Shown here one piece after another: positions 1 to 9,347 of a stretch of 64,000 nt of DNA (position 1 is the first letter of the stretch; each line of letters starts with the position of its first letter). The DNA is from an uncultured Pelagibacteraceae bacterium (GTDB lineage: Bacteria; Pseudomonadota; Alphaproteobacteria; Pelagibacterales; Pelagibacteraceae). Location: assembly GCA_902594255.1 (NCBI GenBank), contig CACJLN010000003.1, positions 1 to 64,000 of the forward strand, in the 5' to 3' direction. The position numbers were made by a program, and so were the translations under genes. The notes beneath the pieces were generated by a model. It made no database searches. It was not told the DNA's origin and saw nothing but the letters and a program-made list of their open reading frames with translations.

Positions 1-186
1 CAAATTAGAATCGATAGAATTTTTTCGGCAGAATACTTAAATAAGAATTATAAAAATAAGGGTGAGTCTGAATGCCAAATTGCTGCAAGATTAAAGTATG
101 ATAATGATGAAAATGAGGTCCATATAATCAAAAAAGTATCAAAAAAACAGCCTTTTTTTGAGAGATTTTTCAGGTTTTTTAATTAA
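1..186 (+). CDS. C-terminal end of an unidentified protein (partial)
   Basis: An open frame runs from the first base of the window to a TAA at 184-186, giving 61 residues. The tail is basic and aromatic (IIKKVSKKQPFFERFFRFFN) and could form an amphipathic membrane-facing helix. In alphaproteobacteria the gene before lpxC is usually ftsZ or ftsA. The tail does not show the FtsZ C-terminal consensus, so I do not assign it. The rest of the gene lies outside the window. It is in the same direction as lpxC, about 70 bases upstream of it. Confidence 0.55.
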   Translation, partial: QIRIDRIFSAEYLNKNYKNKGESECQIAARLKYDNDENEVHIIKKVSKKQPFFERFFRFFN

Positions 187-255
187 TAAATTTAAGTAGC
201 TAATTGTAATATTTCTTGAGTTCAGACTTTATTAAAGTGAGTGTACATCTACAGG

Positions 256-1176
256 ATGTCATTTCATAAACAAAAAACTATCAAAAATATTATACAATTA
301 GAAGGTGTTGGTTTGCACTCTGGTAAATTTGCGAAACTAACAATTAAACCTGCTTCGCCAAACAATGGTATTGTATTCATTAGAAAAGATTTAAATAAAG
401 ATAATGTAATTTATCCACACGTTAATAATGTTAGTAACGCAATGTTATGCACCACAGTATCGAATGAATTTAATGTAAAAGTCTCAACAATTGAACATTT
501 AATGGGGGCATTCTATGGCATTGGTATAGATAATGCTGTAATAGAAATTGATAGTGAAGAAGTTCCAATTTTAGATGGATCAGCAAAAAAATTTGTAAAT
601 GAAATAATCAAGGCAGGCATTGAAGTAAGTAACACTCCAATAAAAGTTATAAGAATAAATGAATTAATTGAATTCAATGATGGTAAAAAATTTATTTCTA
701 TTCAGCCAAGTAAAATAAATTTAGAAATTGATTTTGAGATTAAATATAAAAACCAGCTTATTGGAAACCAAAGAAATTCTTTAAAAGTTTATGAGGATGA
801 TTTAGAGAATATCTTTAATTCAAGGACTTTTTGCTTATATGAAGATATAGAAAAATTAAGATCTATGGGGTTTGCCAAGGGTGGTTCATTAGATAATGCT
901 CTTGTTGTGAAGGGTTCGAAACTTTTAAACAATGAGGGTCTTAGAAATAAAAAAGAATTTGTAAATCACAAGATCCTTGATTGTATGGGAGATTTGTTCT
1001 TATCAGGTTATAAGATAATTGGAAAAATTAGATGTTCTCAGGGTGGTCATAAATTAACAAATGATTTATTAAGAAAAGTTTTTCAAAATAAAGAAAACTA
1101 CTCTATTTTTGAAATTAATGAAAAAAACATTCCACATTCATTAGTAAACAAACAGAATCTAAGATCAATCGCTTAA
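256..1176 (+). CDS. lpxC: UDP-3-O-acyl-N-acetylglucosamine deacetylase LpxC
   Basis: LpxC is the cytosolic zinc amidase that commits UDP-acyl-GlcNAc to lipid A synthesis. From the ATG at 256 the protein has 306 residues, the usual family length. It begins with the typical region containing GVGLHSG. The metal and catalytic residues fall at H81 (STIEHLMG), H238 and D242 (NHKILDCMGD) and H265, which matches the E. coli numbering closely. An in-frame GTG at 241 would add five residues; neither start has a clear Shine-Dalgarno sequence, and I prefer ATG 256 because of this match. The gene leads the run lpxC-bamD-ligA, the alphaproteobacterial cell-envelope order. It shows that the organism makes lipid A. 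Confidence 0.95.
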   Translation: MSFHKQKTIKNIIQLEGVGLHSGKFAKLTIKPASPNNGIVFIRKDLNKDNVIYPHVNNVSNAMLCTTVSNEFNVKVSTIEHLMGAFYGIGIDNAVIEIDSEEVPILDGSAKKFVNEIIKAGIEVSNTPIKVIRINELIEFNDGKKFISIQPSKINLEIDFEIKYKNQLIGNQRNSLKVYEDDLENIFNSRTFCLYEDIEKLRSMGFAKGGSLDNALVVKGSKLLNNEGLRNKKEFVNHKILDCMGDLFLSGYKIIGKIRCSQGGHKLTNDLLRKVFQNKENYSIFEINEKNIPHSLVNKQNLRSIA

Positions 1177-1215
1177 AAGTTTTTGTTTAAAAAAATAATC
1201 TGGTATTATTCCCGA

Positions 1216-2079
1216 ATGAATTTCATCTTAAAATTAATTGTTATTACAATTATAATTTTATCCCAGATTTCTTGTTCAAAAAAAGAGACGAAGGTAACCG
1301 TTTTAGAGAATAAAGATTTAAAATCTCAAATGATCGAACTTTATCAGGACGGTTATGAGGCATTTTTAGAAAAAGATACTCTTTTTGCTGCAAAAAAATT
1401 TAATGAAGCGGAATTAATTTTTCCACAATCTGATTGGGCTCCAGTAGCAGCTTTGATGACTGCGTACGTGTATTATTCTGACGATTACTATTCAGATGCA
1501 ATTTATCATTTGACCAGATATTTAAAAGTATATCCTAAACATAAAAATATTGATTATGCACACTATCTTCTAGGAATGTGCTATTATGAAAATATAATAG
1601 ATGAAGGAAGAGATTTAGATCCTCTTCTAAAAGCTAAAAAAGAATTTGAAATTTTAATAAAAAACTATCCCAATACAGAATTTGCAATTGATGCTGGTTT
1701 TAAGTTAGGACTTATTACTGATCGATTGGCGGGAAAAGAAATGTACATAGGAAGACATTATGAAAGATCTCAAAAATGGGTCGCTGCAATTAACAGATTT
1801 AAAAATGTAGTAGAAAATTATGAAACCAGTGCTTATGTAGAAGAAGCAATTTATAGATTAGCGGAAGTTCATTATATTATTGGACTAGAGGATGAGGCCA
1901 AAAAATATGCAACCTTATTAGGTTATAATTATGGGTCTAGCACCTGGTATAAGGCATCTTACAAAATATTTAATAAAGACTACAATTTAAGTGAAAAAGA
2001 AATTTTTTCGATTAAAGAAAAAGATAAAAAATCGATATTTAAAAAATTTAAAAAACGATTTAAAAATCTTTTTAACTAA
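1216..2079 (+). CDS. bamD: Outer membrane assembly lipoprotein BamD
   Basis: This is probably BamD (ComL/YfiO), the essential TPR lipoprotein of the BAM complex that inserts beta-barrel proteins into the outer membrane. From the ATG at 1216 the protein has 287 residues: a hydrophobic signal segment, a loose lipobox ending ISC at about residue 20, then repeated TPR-like helices (LFAAKKFNEAE, DAIYHLTRYLK, DAGFKLG, EAIYRLAEVHY). A longer frame from a TTG at 1183 would place charged residues before the signal peptide, so the ATG is preferred. It lies between lpxC and ligA and its stop abuts the ligA start. The C-terminus is basic (KSIFKKFKKRF). Confidence 0.9.
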   Translation: MNFILKLIVITIIILSQISCSKKETKVTVLENKDLKSQMIELYQDGYEAFLEKDTLFAAKKFNEAELIFPQSDWAPVAALMTAYVYYSDDYYSDAIYHLTRYLKVYPKHKNIDYAHYLLGMCYYENIIDEGRDLDPLLKAKKEFEILIKNYPNTEFAIDAGFKLGLITDRLAGKEMYIGRHYERSQKWVAAINRFKNVVENYETSAYVEEAIYRLAEVHYIIGLEDEAKKYATLLGYNYGSSTWYKASYKIFNKDYNLSEKEIFSIKEKDKKSIFKKFKKRFKNLFN

Positions 2080-4104
2080 ATGAATGAAAAATTTCTAAAA
2101 AAAGAATATCTTAAAAAAATTTCTCAACTTCAAAAATACGATTTTGCTTATTATGATAAAAGTGCTCCAATTATAGCTGACTCGGAATACGATAAATTTA
2201 AAAAGGATATTATTGATTTTGAAAATAAATATGATTTTTTGAAAAGTCCTAATTCACCGAGCTTGGTTGTAGGTTTCAAACCATCGAAAAATTTTAAAAA
2301 AAAAAGACATAAAGTCCAAATGTTGTCATTATCCAATGCATTTGACAAAGAGGATTTAATTAATTTTGAAAAAAAAATAATAAATTACCTTGATAAGAAG
2401 AATGACTTTAAAATTGAGTACAGTGCTGAACCAAAAATAGATGGTATATCTGCGTCCTTAACTTATAAAAATGGTAAATTTGTTACTGGATTGTCTAGAG
2501 GAGACGGTAAGGAGGGCGAAGATATAACAGAAAACTTAAAAACCATTAATGATATTCCTAAAAATATTGTAGAAAAAGATTTTCCTGAGGAGATAGATAT
2601 AAGAGGAGAAGTTTTTATAAAAAATTCTGATTTTAAAAAACTATCCAGCAAGTTTGCTAATCCAAGAAATGCTGCCTCAGGTTCGTTACGACAAAAAAAT
2701 CCAAATGAAACAAAAAAAATTCCTTTAAAGTTTATTGCTTACACTTTTGGTTTTTATAATGAATTTCAAATTAATTCACAAACTGAGTTTCTTAAAAACT
2801 TAGATAAATGGGGTTTTAAGATAAATCCATTAAATAAAAAGATAATAGGTATCGATAATTTATTAAAAAATTATAAATCTTTAGAAAATAAAAGAGATGA
2901 TTTAGACTTTGATATAGATGGTATAGTCTATAAGGTTAATGATTTTGAATTACAAAGACGATTAGGAAATGTTTCAAACGCACCACGATGGGCTGTTGCT
3001 CATAAATTTTCTGCTAATAGTGGCGTATCAAAAATATTAAACATAGAAATACAAATAGGGAGAACTGGTGCACTCACACCAGTGGCAAAAATTAAACCAA
3101 TTAATATTGGCGGTGTTATTGTTTCTAATGCAACTTTACATAATGAAGATGAAATCAAAAGGAAAGACATTAGGGTAGGTGATATTGTGAGGATTGAAAG
3201 AGCTGGAGACGTAATTCCACATATTACTTCAGTTGAAGTTAAAAAGAGAGATAAAAATTCCAAAAAATTTTTATTTCCAACCAAATGCCCTTCATGTGGC
3301 GCTTTAACAATTAAGGATTTTAACTTTGTCACAAAAAAAAATGATGCTGTACGAAGATGCTCTAGTGAGGGATTTGAGTGTGAAAAAATTTCAATAGAGA
3401 AAATTAAACATTTTGTTTCTAAAGATGCTTTTAATATTGAGGGTTTTGGAAAAAAAATAGTTGAAAATTTTTGGAACTTAAATTTAATTAAATTTCCTCA
3501 GGACATTTTCGATTTAGATTATACCAAAATTAAAAAATTAGATGGCTGGGGAGCTCAATCTGCGGCAAATTTAAAATACTCTATAGATCTAAGAAAAAAA
3601 ATTTCTCTTAACCGTTTAATTTATTCTCTTGGAATAAGACACATAGGACTTGAAAATGCAAAGATAATATCAAAACACCTTAAAAACATGAAAAAATTTT
3701 TAGAGCTATCAAAGATTAATAAAATCGATGAACTATTAAATATCGATGGTATTGGTGAAACTCAAATTAAATCTATAAAAAATTTCTTTACAAATAAAAC
3801 TAATTTAAATGTAGTCTATAAACTTAATAAAGTTTTGTTGATTGAAGATAGTAAAGAGTTAACGAAAAATGGACCTCTAAGAGATAAAACATTTATGATA
3901 ACTGGAAAACTTACTGGAATTAGTAGAGCTGAGGCTAAGTCCTTGATAGAACAAAATTCTGGTTCAATAATCAGCAATGTATCAAAAAAACTTAATTATC
4001 TTGTTGTTGGTGATAAACCAACAAAAAGAAAATTAGATATTGCGAATGAACTAGGGGTTAAAGTTCTTAATCAAACTGACTTAATTAAAATGTTAAATAA
4101 ATGA
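2080..4104 (+). CDS. ligA: NAD-dependent DNA ligase LigA
   Basis: This is the replicative NAD+-dependent DNA ligase, which seals nicks between Okazaki fragments. At 674 residues it is full length. In order it has: the Ia and adenylation domain with the KxDG motif (nucleophile K119 in EPKIDG), the OB fold (ARNAASGSLRQ, then GRTGALTPVA), a four-cysteine zinc finger (CPSCG and later RRCSSEGFEC), helix-hairpin-helix repeats, and a C-terminal BRCT domain (MITGKLTGISRAEAK). The spacing between the second pair of cysteines is slightly longer than usual. ATG 2080 directly follows the bamD stop, so the two are cotranscribed. The 3' end overlaps the convergent aminopeptidase gene by 12 bases. The recN gene often found before ligA in relatives is absent. 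Confidence 0.97.
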   Translation: MNEKFLKKEYLKKISQLQKYDFAYYDKSAPIIADSEYDKFKKDIIDFENKYDFLKSPNSPSLVVGFKPSKNFKKKRHKVQMLSLSNAFDKEDLINFEKKIINYLDKKNDFKIEYSAEPKIDGISASLTYKNGKFVTGLSRGDGKEGEDITENLKTINDIPKNIVEKDFPEEIDIRGEVFIKNSDFKKLSSKFANPRNAASGSLRQKNPNETKKIPLKFIAYTFGFYNEFQINSQTEFLKNLDKWGFKINPLNKKIIGIDNLLKNYKSLENKRDDLDFDIDGIVYKVNDFELQRRLGNVSNAPRWAVAHKFSANSGVSKILNIEIQIGRTGALTPVAKIKPINIGGVIVSNATLHNEDEIKRKDIRVGDIVRIERAGDVIPHITSVEVKKRDKNSKKFLFPTKCPSCGALTIKDFNFVTKKNDAVRRCSSEGFECEKISIEKIKHFVSKDAFNIEGFGKKIVENFWNLNLIKFPQDIFDLDYTKIKKLDGWGAQSAANLKYSIDLRKKISLNRLIYSLGIRHIGLENAKIISKHLKNMKKFLELSKINKIDELLNIDGIGETQIKSIKNFFTNKTNLNVVYKLNKVLLIEDSKELTKNGPLRDKTFMITGKLTGISRAEAKSLIEQNSGSIISNVSKKLNYLVVGDKPTKRKLDIANELGVKVLNQTDLIKMLNK

Positions 4105-5790
4105 AGCTAACCATTTTCTCTCATCTTTTTTTAAAAAAGGTGATAGTTTTGAATAGACATTTAAGTGATAATTAAATAAATAATCTCTTTCTTTTTTCTC
4201 CAACTTTTTATAGTTTATTAACTCTTTATCTATCGGAACCAGCGTAAGATTTTGAAATAATAATCTTTTATTGTATTTTTTTATATAAACAAGATTTTCA
4301 ATTCTTATTCCAAATTTATTTTTTTTATAAAATCCAGGCTCGTTACTTAAAATCATTCCTTCCTGTAATTTAACATTATTGAATTTGGATATTGATTGCG
4401 GACCTTCATGTACATTTAAAAAAAAACCTACACCATGACCAGTCCCATGTTCGTAATCTAATCCACTTCTAATAAGATATTTTCTTGCTAATGGATCTAA
4501 CAATTTACCATTGAAATTTTTATTTAAATTTGCTGTTGCTATTGCAATATGACCTTTTAATACTTTAGTAAAAATTTCTTTTATATTTTTTTTTGGTTTT
4601 GAAAAACAAATTGTTCTTGTTACGTCTGTAGTTCCATAACGATATTGTCCACCTGAGTCACATAAAAAAATGTCGTCCTTTTTAATTTTTTTGGATTTAA
4701 TTTTATCTGCTCTATAGTGTATGATAGCTCCATTTTCTCCAGCACCAGCAATAGTATTAAAGCTTGGATATAAATAATCTTTATTTTTTTTTCTAAAATT
4801 CTCTAATTTTGATTGAGCTTGATATTCATTGATTTCTTTTTTATTTTTATTTTTAATCCAATACAAAAATTTGGTCATAGCAATTCCATCAAAAATATGA
4901 CTGTTTATCATGTTATCAATCTCGACTTTATTTTTAATAGATTTCATTAAATAGATTGGATCAACTTTGTTAATTATTGAAAATTTTTCTTTAAGAATAT
5001 TTTCATAAAATATAGAACAGCTTTTTTCGTCGATTATAATTTTATTCTTTTTCAGTTTTTTTATAAATGATTTAAAGTCTTTAGGTAAAATTATATTTTC
5101 TTTTTTAATTTTTTTTTCTTTTATTAAATTTTTAGCTTTTATTTTTTCGCAGAATAAGAAAATCTCTTTATTACTACCAATTATCATTCTACAATTAGGT
5201 ATTGGACTATTAGGGTTGTCATTCCCTCTTATATTCAAAAGCCAAGCAACATTCTCAGGAGCAGTTATAAATAAATAATTTGATTTTTTTTTTTTTATAA
5301 TTGAGGCAGCTTTTTTTATTTTAATTAAATGACTCTCCCCAACAATTTCTCTACTTAGAGAAAAAAAAGGCTTAGATACATAAGGATAGTTATTGTAAAT
5401 ATTATCAATTAAATTTGCCTCGATACCTTTGATTTTATTGTACTTCTCGAAAAATTTACTGATTTGTTTAAAGGTAAATAGTTTTGGATCCAATCCAAGT
5501 ACAAGATTTTTAAATAATTTACAGTTTTCGATTTTACTAAGATTGATTATTTCAAATTCTTTACCAGACTCTATTTCTGCTTGAATTGAATATCTACCGT
5601 CAACAAATAAATAATTTTTCTTCCTAAGAATAATTGCATAACCAGCAGATCCAGTAAAATTAGAAATAGTTTTTAGTCTATCTTTTTGAGAATATTCTGA
5701 AAAAAAATCGTCATTTTTTGGAATAACATAACCATCTATATTAAACTCCTTAAATTTGTCTCTTAATTTAGATATTCTCTCTTTGATCAT
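4093..5790 (-). CDS. Xaa-Pro aminopeptidase, M24B family, three-domain type
   Basis: This is a metallopeptidase predicted to remove N-terminal residues that precede proline. At 565 residues it is the long form with two creatinase-like N-terminal domains before the pita-bread catalytic domain, and is longer than E. coli PepP (about 440). The dinuclear metal ligands are visible: two Asp in DSGGQYRYGTTDVTRT, His in GTGHGVG, and Glu in LSNEPGFY and GIRIENL. There is no signal peptide, so it is probably cytosolic. Its start overlaps the end of the helicase gene by four bases (ATGA), implying translational coupling. It ends inside ligA by 12 bases on the opposite strand. It likely serves peptide scavenging or turnover. 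Confidence 0.93.
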   Translation of the reverse strand: MIKERISKLRDKFKEFNIDGYVIPKNDDFFSEYSQKDRLKTISNFTGSAGYAIILRKKNYLFVDGRYSIQAEIESGKEFEIINLSKIENCKLFKNLVLGLDPKLFTFKQISKFFEKYNKIKGIEANLIDNIYNNYPYVSKPFFSLSREIVGESHLIKIKKAASIIKKKKSNYLFITAPENVAWLLNIRGNDNPNSPIPNCRMIIGSNKEIFLFCEKIKAKNLIKEKKIKKENIILPKDFKSFIKKLKKNKIIIDEKSCSIFYENILKEKFSIINKVDPIYLMKSIKNKVEIDNMINSHIFDGIAMTKFLYWIKNKNKKEINEYQAQSKLENFRKKNKDYLYPSFNTIAGAGENGAIIHYRADKIKSKKIKKDDIFLCDSGGQYRYGTTDVTRTICFSKPKKNIKEIFTKVLKGHIAIATANLNKNFNGKLLDPLARKYLIRSGLDYEHGTGHGVGFFLNVHEGPQSISKFNNVKLQEGMILSNEPGFYKKNKFGIRIENLVYIKKYNKRLLFQNLTLVPIDKELINYKKLEKKERDYLFNYHLNVYSKLSPFLKKDERKWLASFI

Positions 5791-7823
5791 TTAATTCTTT
5801 TTTGATATCTTATCCATCCAGGGCTTCTAATATTATCATTTTCCTCAAAATCTTGGTTAAATTCAAAATCATCGATTTCATCTTTTACCTCATCAAAAGA
5901 TGAATTTTTTTCTAAATATTTCTCAGGCAATTCGTCAATAAATCTTGATGCCATGCTATCAATCCAGTCCCCTTGATAAAATCTGTTCATTGAAAAAGAT
6001 ATAATGGCTTTTTTTTTTGCTCTGGTTATACCTACGTATGCAAGCCTTCTCTCCTCCTCCAAACCATTTTGGCCTTTTTCCTCTATAGATTTTTGATGAG
6101 GAAATAAACCTTCTTCCCAACCTGGTAGAAAAACTACATCAAATTCTAAACCCTTGGATGCGTGCATTGTCATCATGTTAACTTTTTCTCCATCCCATTC
6201 TTGATCAATAGAGGTTGCTAGCGAGACATGTTCTAAAAAACTCTCTAAATTATCAAACTCTTTCATAGCACTTAAAAGTTCCTTAATATTTTCAAGTCTA
6301 TTTTCATTTTCTAAATCTTTTTTATTTTTTAACATTGATGAATAACCAGACTCATCGAGAACAATTTGTAGAAGCCTTACATGATTTGATTTTTTTATGT
6401 TAAGTTCGTATCTCCATTTATCAATTAAATTTAGAAACGATAAAAGTCCAATCTTAGTTTTTGGTTTAATCAAATTCAATTCAATTAATTTTTTTGCAGA
6501 TTTTTCTAGGCTTATTAAGTTTTTTTTAGCATACTCATGAATCTGATTTATTGTGCTATCACCAACTGACCTTTTGGGATTATTGACAACTCTTTCAAAT
6601 GCTAAATCATCTTTTTCTTGAAAAATTATTCTTAGATATGCAATACAATCTTTTATCTCTGCTCTTTCATAAAACTTAATACCTCCAATTATTCTATATG
6701 GGATACCAATTTTAAGAAATCTTTCTTCGAATTCCCTTGTTTGAAATATTGCTCTAACTAAGATTGCTATTTTATTAAATGAAACTTTATTTTTTAAATT
6801 TTGTTCTAATTCATCTGAAATACCAATTGCTTCATCTTTTCCATTTTTAAAACAGTTTAATTTTACCAAATCACCTTTATTTTTCGTAGACTTTAATGTT
6901 TTACCAACTCTATTTTTATTATTTGATATCAAAGTCGCTGCGACAGATAAAATATTTTGGGTTGATCTATAGTTTTCTTCTAATCTAATTATTTTTGTTT
7001 CTTTATAAATCTTATCAAAATCTAAAAAATTTTTTATTTCTGCGCCTCGCCAACTATAGATTGATTGGTCATCATCACCAACACAACAAATATTTCTATT
7101 TTTCTCAGCTAAAATGTTTAACCATTTACTTTGTATAAAATTTGTATCTTGATATTCATCAACTAATATGTACTTAAAATTTTTAGAGTAAATTTCTTTG
7201 ATATCTTTGTTTTTTTCAAAAATTTTAACAGTATGTAATATAAGGTCTCCAAAATCACAAGAATTTAAATCAATAAGTTTTTGTTGGTAGATTTTGTATA
7301 AAGATAATATATTTTTTTCGTAAACATCTTTAGTTTTTAAAATAACTTCATTTGGATAAAGTCCTCTATTTTTCCATTTATCAATAACAGATAAAATAAA
7401 TTTTGGAGATAGATGTTTGGTATCAATATTTTCAGACTTACAAATACTTTTAATTAATCTAGATTGATCATCTGTGTCTATAATTGTAAAGTTTGAATTC
7501 AAATTTACAGCAGGAGCGTGTCTTCTTAGCAATTTAGCACAAATTGAGTGAAAAGTACCAAGCCAAGGCAAACCGATTGTCTCAGCATTAAGTAATGTAC
7601 TCACTCTATTCTGCATTTCTTTTGCTGCCTTATTAGTAAAGGTGACTGCCAAAATTTGGTTTGGAAAAGCTTTCTTTTCTTTTAAAAGATTAACAATTCT
7701 TGAGGTAAGCACCTTAGTTTTGCCTGAGCCTGCTCCAGCCACTATTAATAGTGGTCCATCTAAGTGAGTTACAGCCTCTTTTTGTGAGGTGTTGAGGTTT
7801 TTTATAAATTCGGAGTTTATCAT
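5787..7823 (-). CDS. uvrD: UvrD/PcrA/Rep-family ATP-dependent DNA helicase
   Basis: This is a superfamily 1A 3'-5' DNA helicase for nucleotide excision and mismatch repair. It has 678 residues, slightly shorter than E. coli UvrD (720). Motifs in order: Walker A GAGSGKT near residue 31, TFTNKAAKEM, motif II DEYQDTN, motif III GDDDQSIYSWRGA, the arginine-containing LEENYRS, and motif VI VGITRAKK near the C-terminus. The acidic C-terminal tail is typical of the family, but UvrD, PcrA and Rep cannot be separated with certainty from sequence alone. It heads a two-gene operon with the aminopeptidase. Only about 30 AT-rich bases separate it from the divergent AsmA-like gene. Confidence 0.93.
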   Translation of the reverse strand: MINSEFIKNLNTSQKEAVTHLDGPLLIVAGAGSGKTKVLTSRIVNLLKEKKAFPNQILAVTFTNKAAKEMQNRVSTLLNAETIGLPWLGTFHSICAKLLRRHAPAVNLNSNFTIIDTDDQSRLIKSICKSENIDTKHLSPKFILSVIDKWKNRGLYPNEVILKTKDVYEKNILSLYKIYQQKLIDLNSCDFGDLILHTVKIFEKNKDIKEIYSKNFKYILVDEYQDTNFIQSKWLNILAEKNRNICCVGDDDQSIYSWRGAEIKNFLDFDKIYKETKIIRLEENYRSTQNILSVAATLISNNKNRVGKTLKSTKNKGDLVKLNCFKNGKDEAIGISDELEQNLKNKVSFNKIAILVRAIFQTREFEERFLKIGIPYRIIGGIKFYERAEIKDCIAYLRIIFQEKDDLAFERVVNNPKRSVGDSTINQIHEYAKKNLISLEKSAKKLIELNLIKPKTKIGLLSFLNLIDKWRYELNIKKSNHVRLLQIVLDESGYSSMLKNKKDLENENRLENIKELLSAMKEFDNLESFLEHVSLATSIDQEWDGEKVNMMTMHASKGLEFDVVFLPGWEEGLFPHQKSIEEKGQNGLEEERRLAYVGITRAKKKAIISFSMNRFYQGDWIDSMASRFIDELPEKYLEKNSSFDEVKDEIDDFEFNQDFEENDNIRSPGWIRYQKRIK

Positions 7824-7853
7824 TTTTAATTATTTTATATAAACTTATCTTAA

Positions 7854-9347
7854 ATGTTAAATTTTAATCTTGTATCAAAAAAAAATTTTTTAAGCTTTTT
7901 AAAAAAAGTTAACTTAATATTAATAAATATTTTTGATAATTTACAATTTAATAATCTAAAAAGACTTACTAGATTATTTCTTATTGATAAACGGGTCATA
8001 TTTACATTAATAATCATTTTTTTTTCAGTATTTGTTCATTTATCAACTCCTGCTTTTTATAAAGATAATTGGGTAAAAGGAATAGTTAAGAATCAATTCG
8101 AGAAAGAATTTGAATTTGAGATAATTTTTAGTGAAAAGTTAAATTATGCAATTTTTCCAATACCTCATTTTAGTTTTAAAGATGTTAAACTTGTTTCTAA
8201 TGAAAGAGACTTAGCACAAATTGAAGAAGTTAAGGTATATCTTACCTTTAGTAAATTTCTAGATAAAAATAAAATGAACATTCAAAATGTAGTTGTTAAA
8301 AAAGCGAAATTTGATTTTTTCAAAGAAGATTTAAAAAATTTAGTAAACTTTTTTAATAGAGAAATAAATGATAAAAAAATTACTCTTTTAAAGAGTAAGA
8401 TTTTTTTAAAAGATGAAGATGAAGATATTTACTCAATTATTTCTGTAAATAAAAGTCAATCTCGTTATGATAAAATAGAAACCATAAATAATTTAGATGT
8501 TGATGGGGAAATATTTAATAACTCTTTTAATCTAAAATTAAGAAATAATTTTTTGGGTAGCAAATCTAATTTAGATTTAGTATTTGATAAACTTAATAAA
8601 AAATTTATCAACTACATTGATTTTAAAAATAAAAAGATAGAGGGTAACCTTAGCTATTTTGATGCAAGAAAAAAATATGATACAGCCTATACTTTTCATA
8701 ATGATATATTAAAGTTTTATTCTAGTGAAAAGGTTGATGATAAAACCTTTTATAGTGGAATTATTAATTTTTCCCCATTTTCCTCAAAATTAAAGATAAA
8801 TCTCAAAAACATCGATTTAAAAAATTTATTAAGTAACGATTCTTTATTTCTTGAAATTTTAAAGTCAAATGCGTTTATGAACAAAAATTTAAATTTTAAT
8901 ATTGAAGTAAAATCAAAAAATATTTCTAATCATAGAAAATTAAAAGATTTAAATTTGAATATAAACTATGAAAACCAATTACTTAACTTCAATCAAAGTA
9001 ACTTTATACTTAAAGACATTTTGAAAATTAATTTAATTGAAAGCAAATTCATTAATTCAAAAAAACAATATTTTTTGGGCACATTTGAAATATTAATATA
9101 CGATCACTCAAATTTATATAAATTTTTTCAAACAAAAAAAAAATATAGAAAAAAAATAGACGCAATTTATATAACAACTAAATACGATTTTTTAAAAGAA
9201 AACTTAATTTTAGAAAAGATAATTATAGACAATAACTCAAATAAAAATATTAACAATTTAATAAAACAATTTAATCAAGATAATAAGATGATAAGGAATA
9301 AAGTAGATTTGAGAAACTTTTTCAACTCATTTATTGAAGAATTATAA
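7854..9347 (+). CDS. AsmA-like inner-membrane-anchored envelope protein
   Basis: This 497-residue protein has one N-terminal membrane helix (about residues 45-65, FTLIIIFFSVFVHLS) and a long periplasmic part. The stretch after the helix (YAIFPIPHFSFKDVKL) resembles the start of AsmA-family proteins, whose repeated beta structure is thought to bridge membranes and move lipids. That assignment rests on this local pattern, the topology and the lysine/asparagine-rich beta-like remainder, so it is moderate. The ATG at 7854 lies about 30 bases from the divergent helicase start. The 3' end overlaps the convergent fumC by six bases. Confidence 0.6.
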   Translation: MLNFNLVSKKNFLSFLKKVNLILINIFDNLQFNNLKRLTRLFLIDKRVIFTLIIIFFSVFVHLSTPAFYKDNWVKGIVKNQFEKEFEFEIIFSEKLNYAIFPIPHFSFKDVKLVSNERDLAQIEEVKVYLTFSKFLDKNKMNIQNVVVKKAKFDFFKEDLKNLVNFFNREINDKKITLLKSKIFLKDEDEDIYSIISVNKSQSRYDKIETINNLDVDGEIFNNSFNLKLRNNFLGSKSNLDLVFDKLNKKFINYIDFKNKKIEGNLSYFDARKKYDTAYTFHNDILKFYSSEKVDDKTFYSGIINFSPFSSKLKINLKNIDLKNLLSNDSLFLEILKSNAFMNKNLNFNIEVKSKNISNHRKLKDLNLNINYENQLLNFNQSNFILKDILKINLIESKFINSKKQYFLGTFEILIYDHSNLYKFFQTKKKYRKKIDAIYITTKYDFLKENLILEKIIIDNNSNKNINNLIKQFNQDNKMIRNKVDLRNFFNSFIEEL

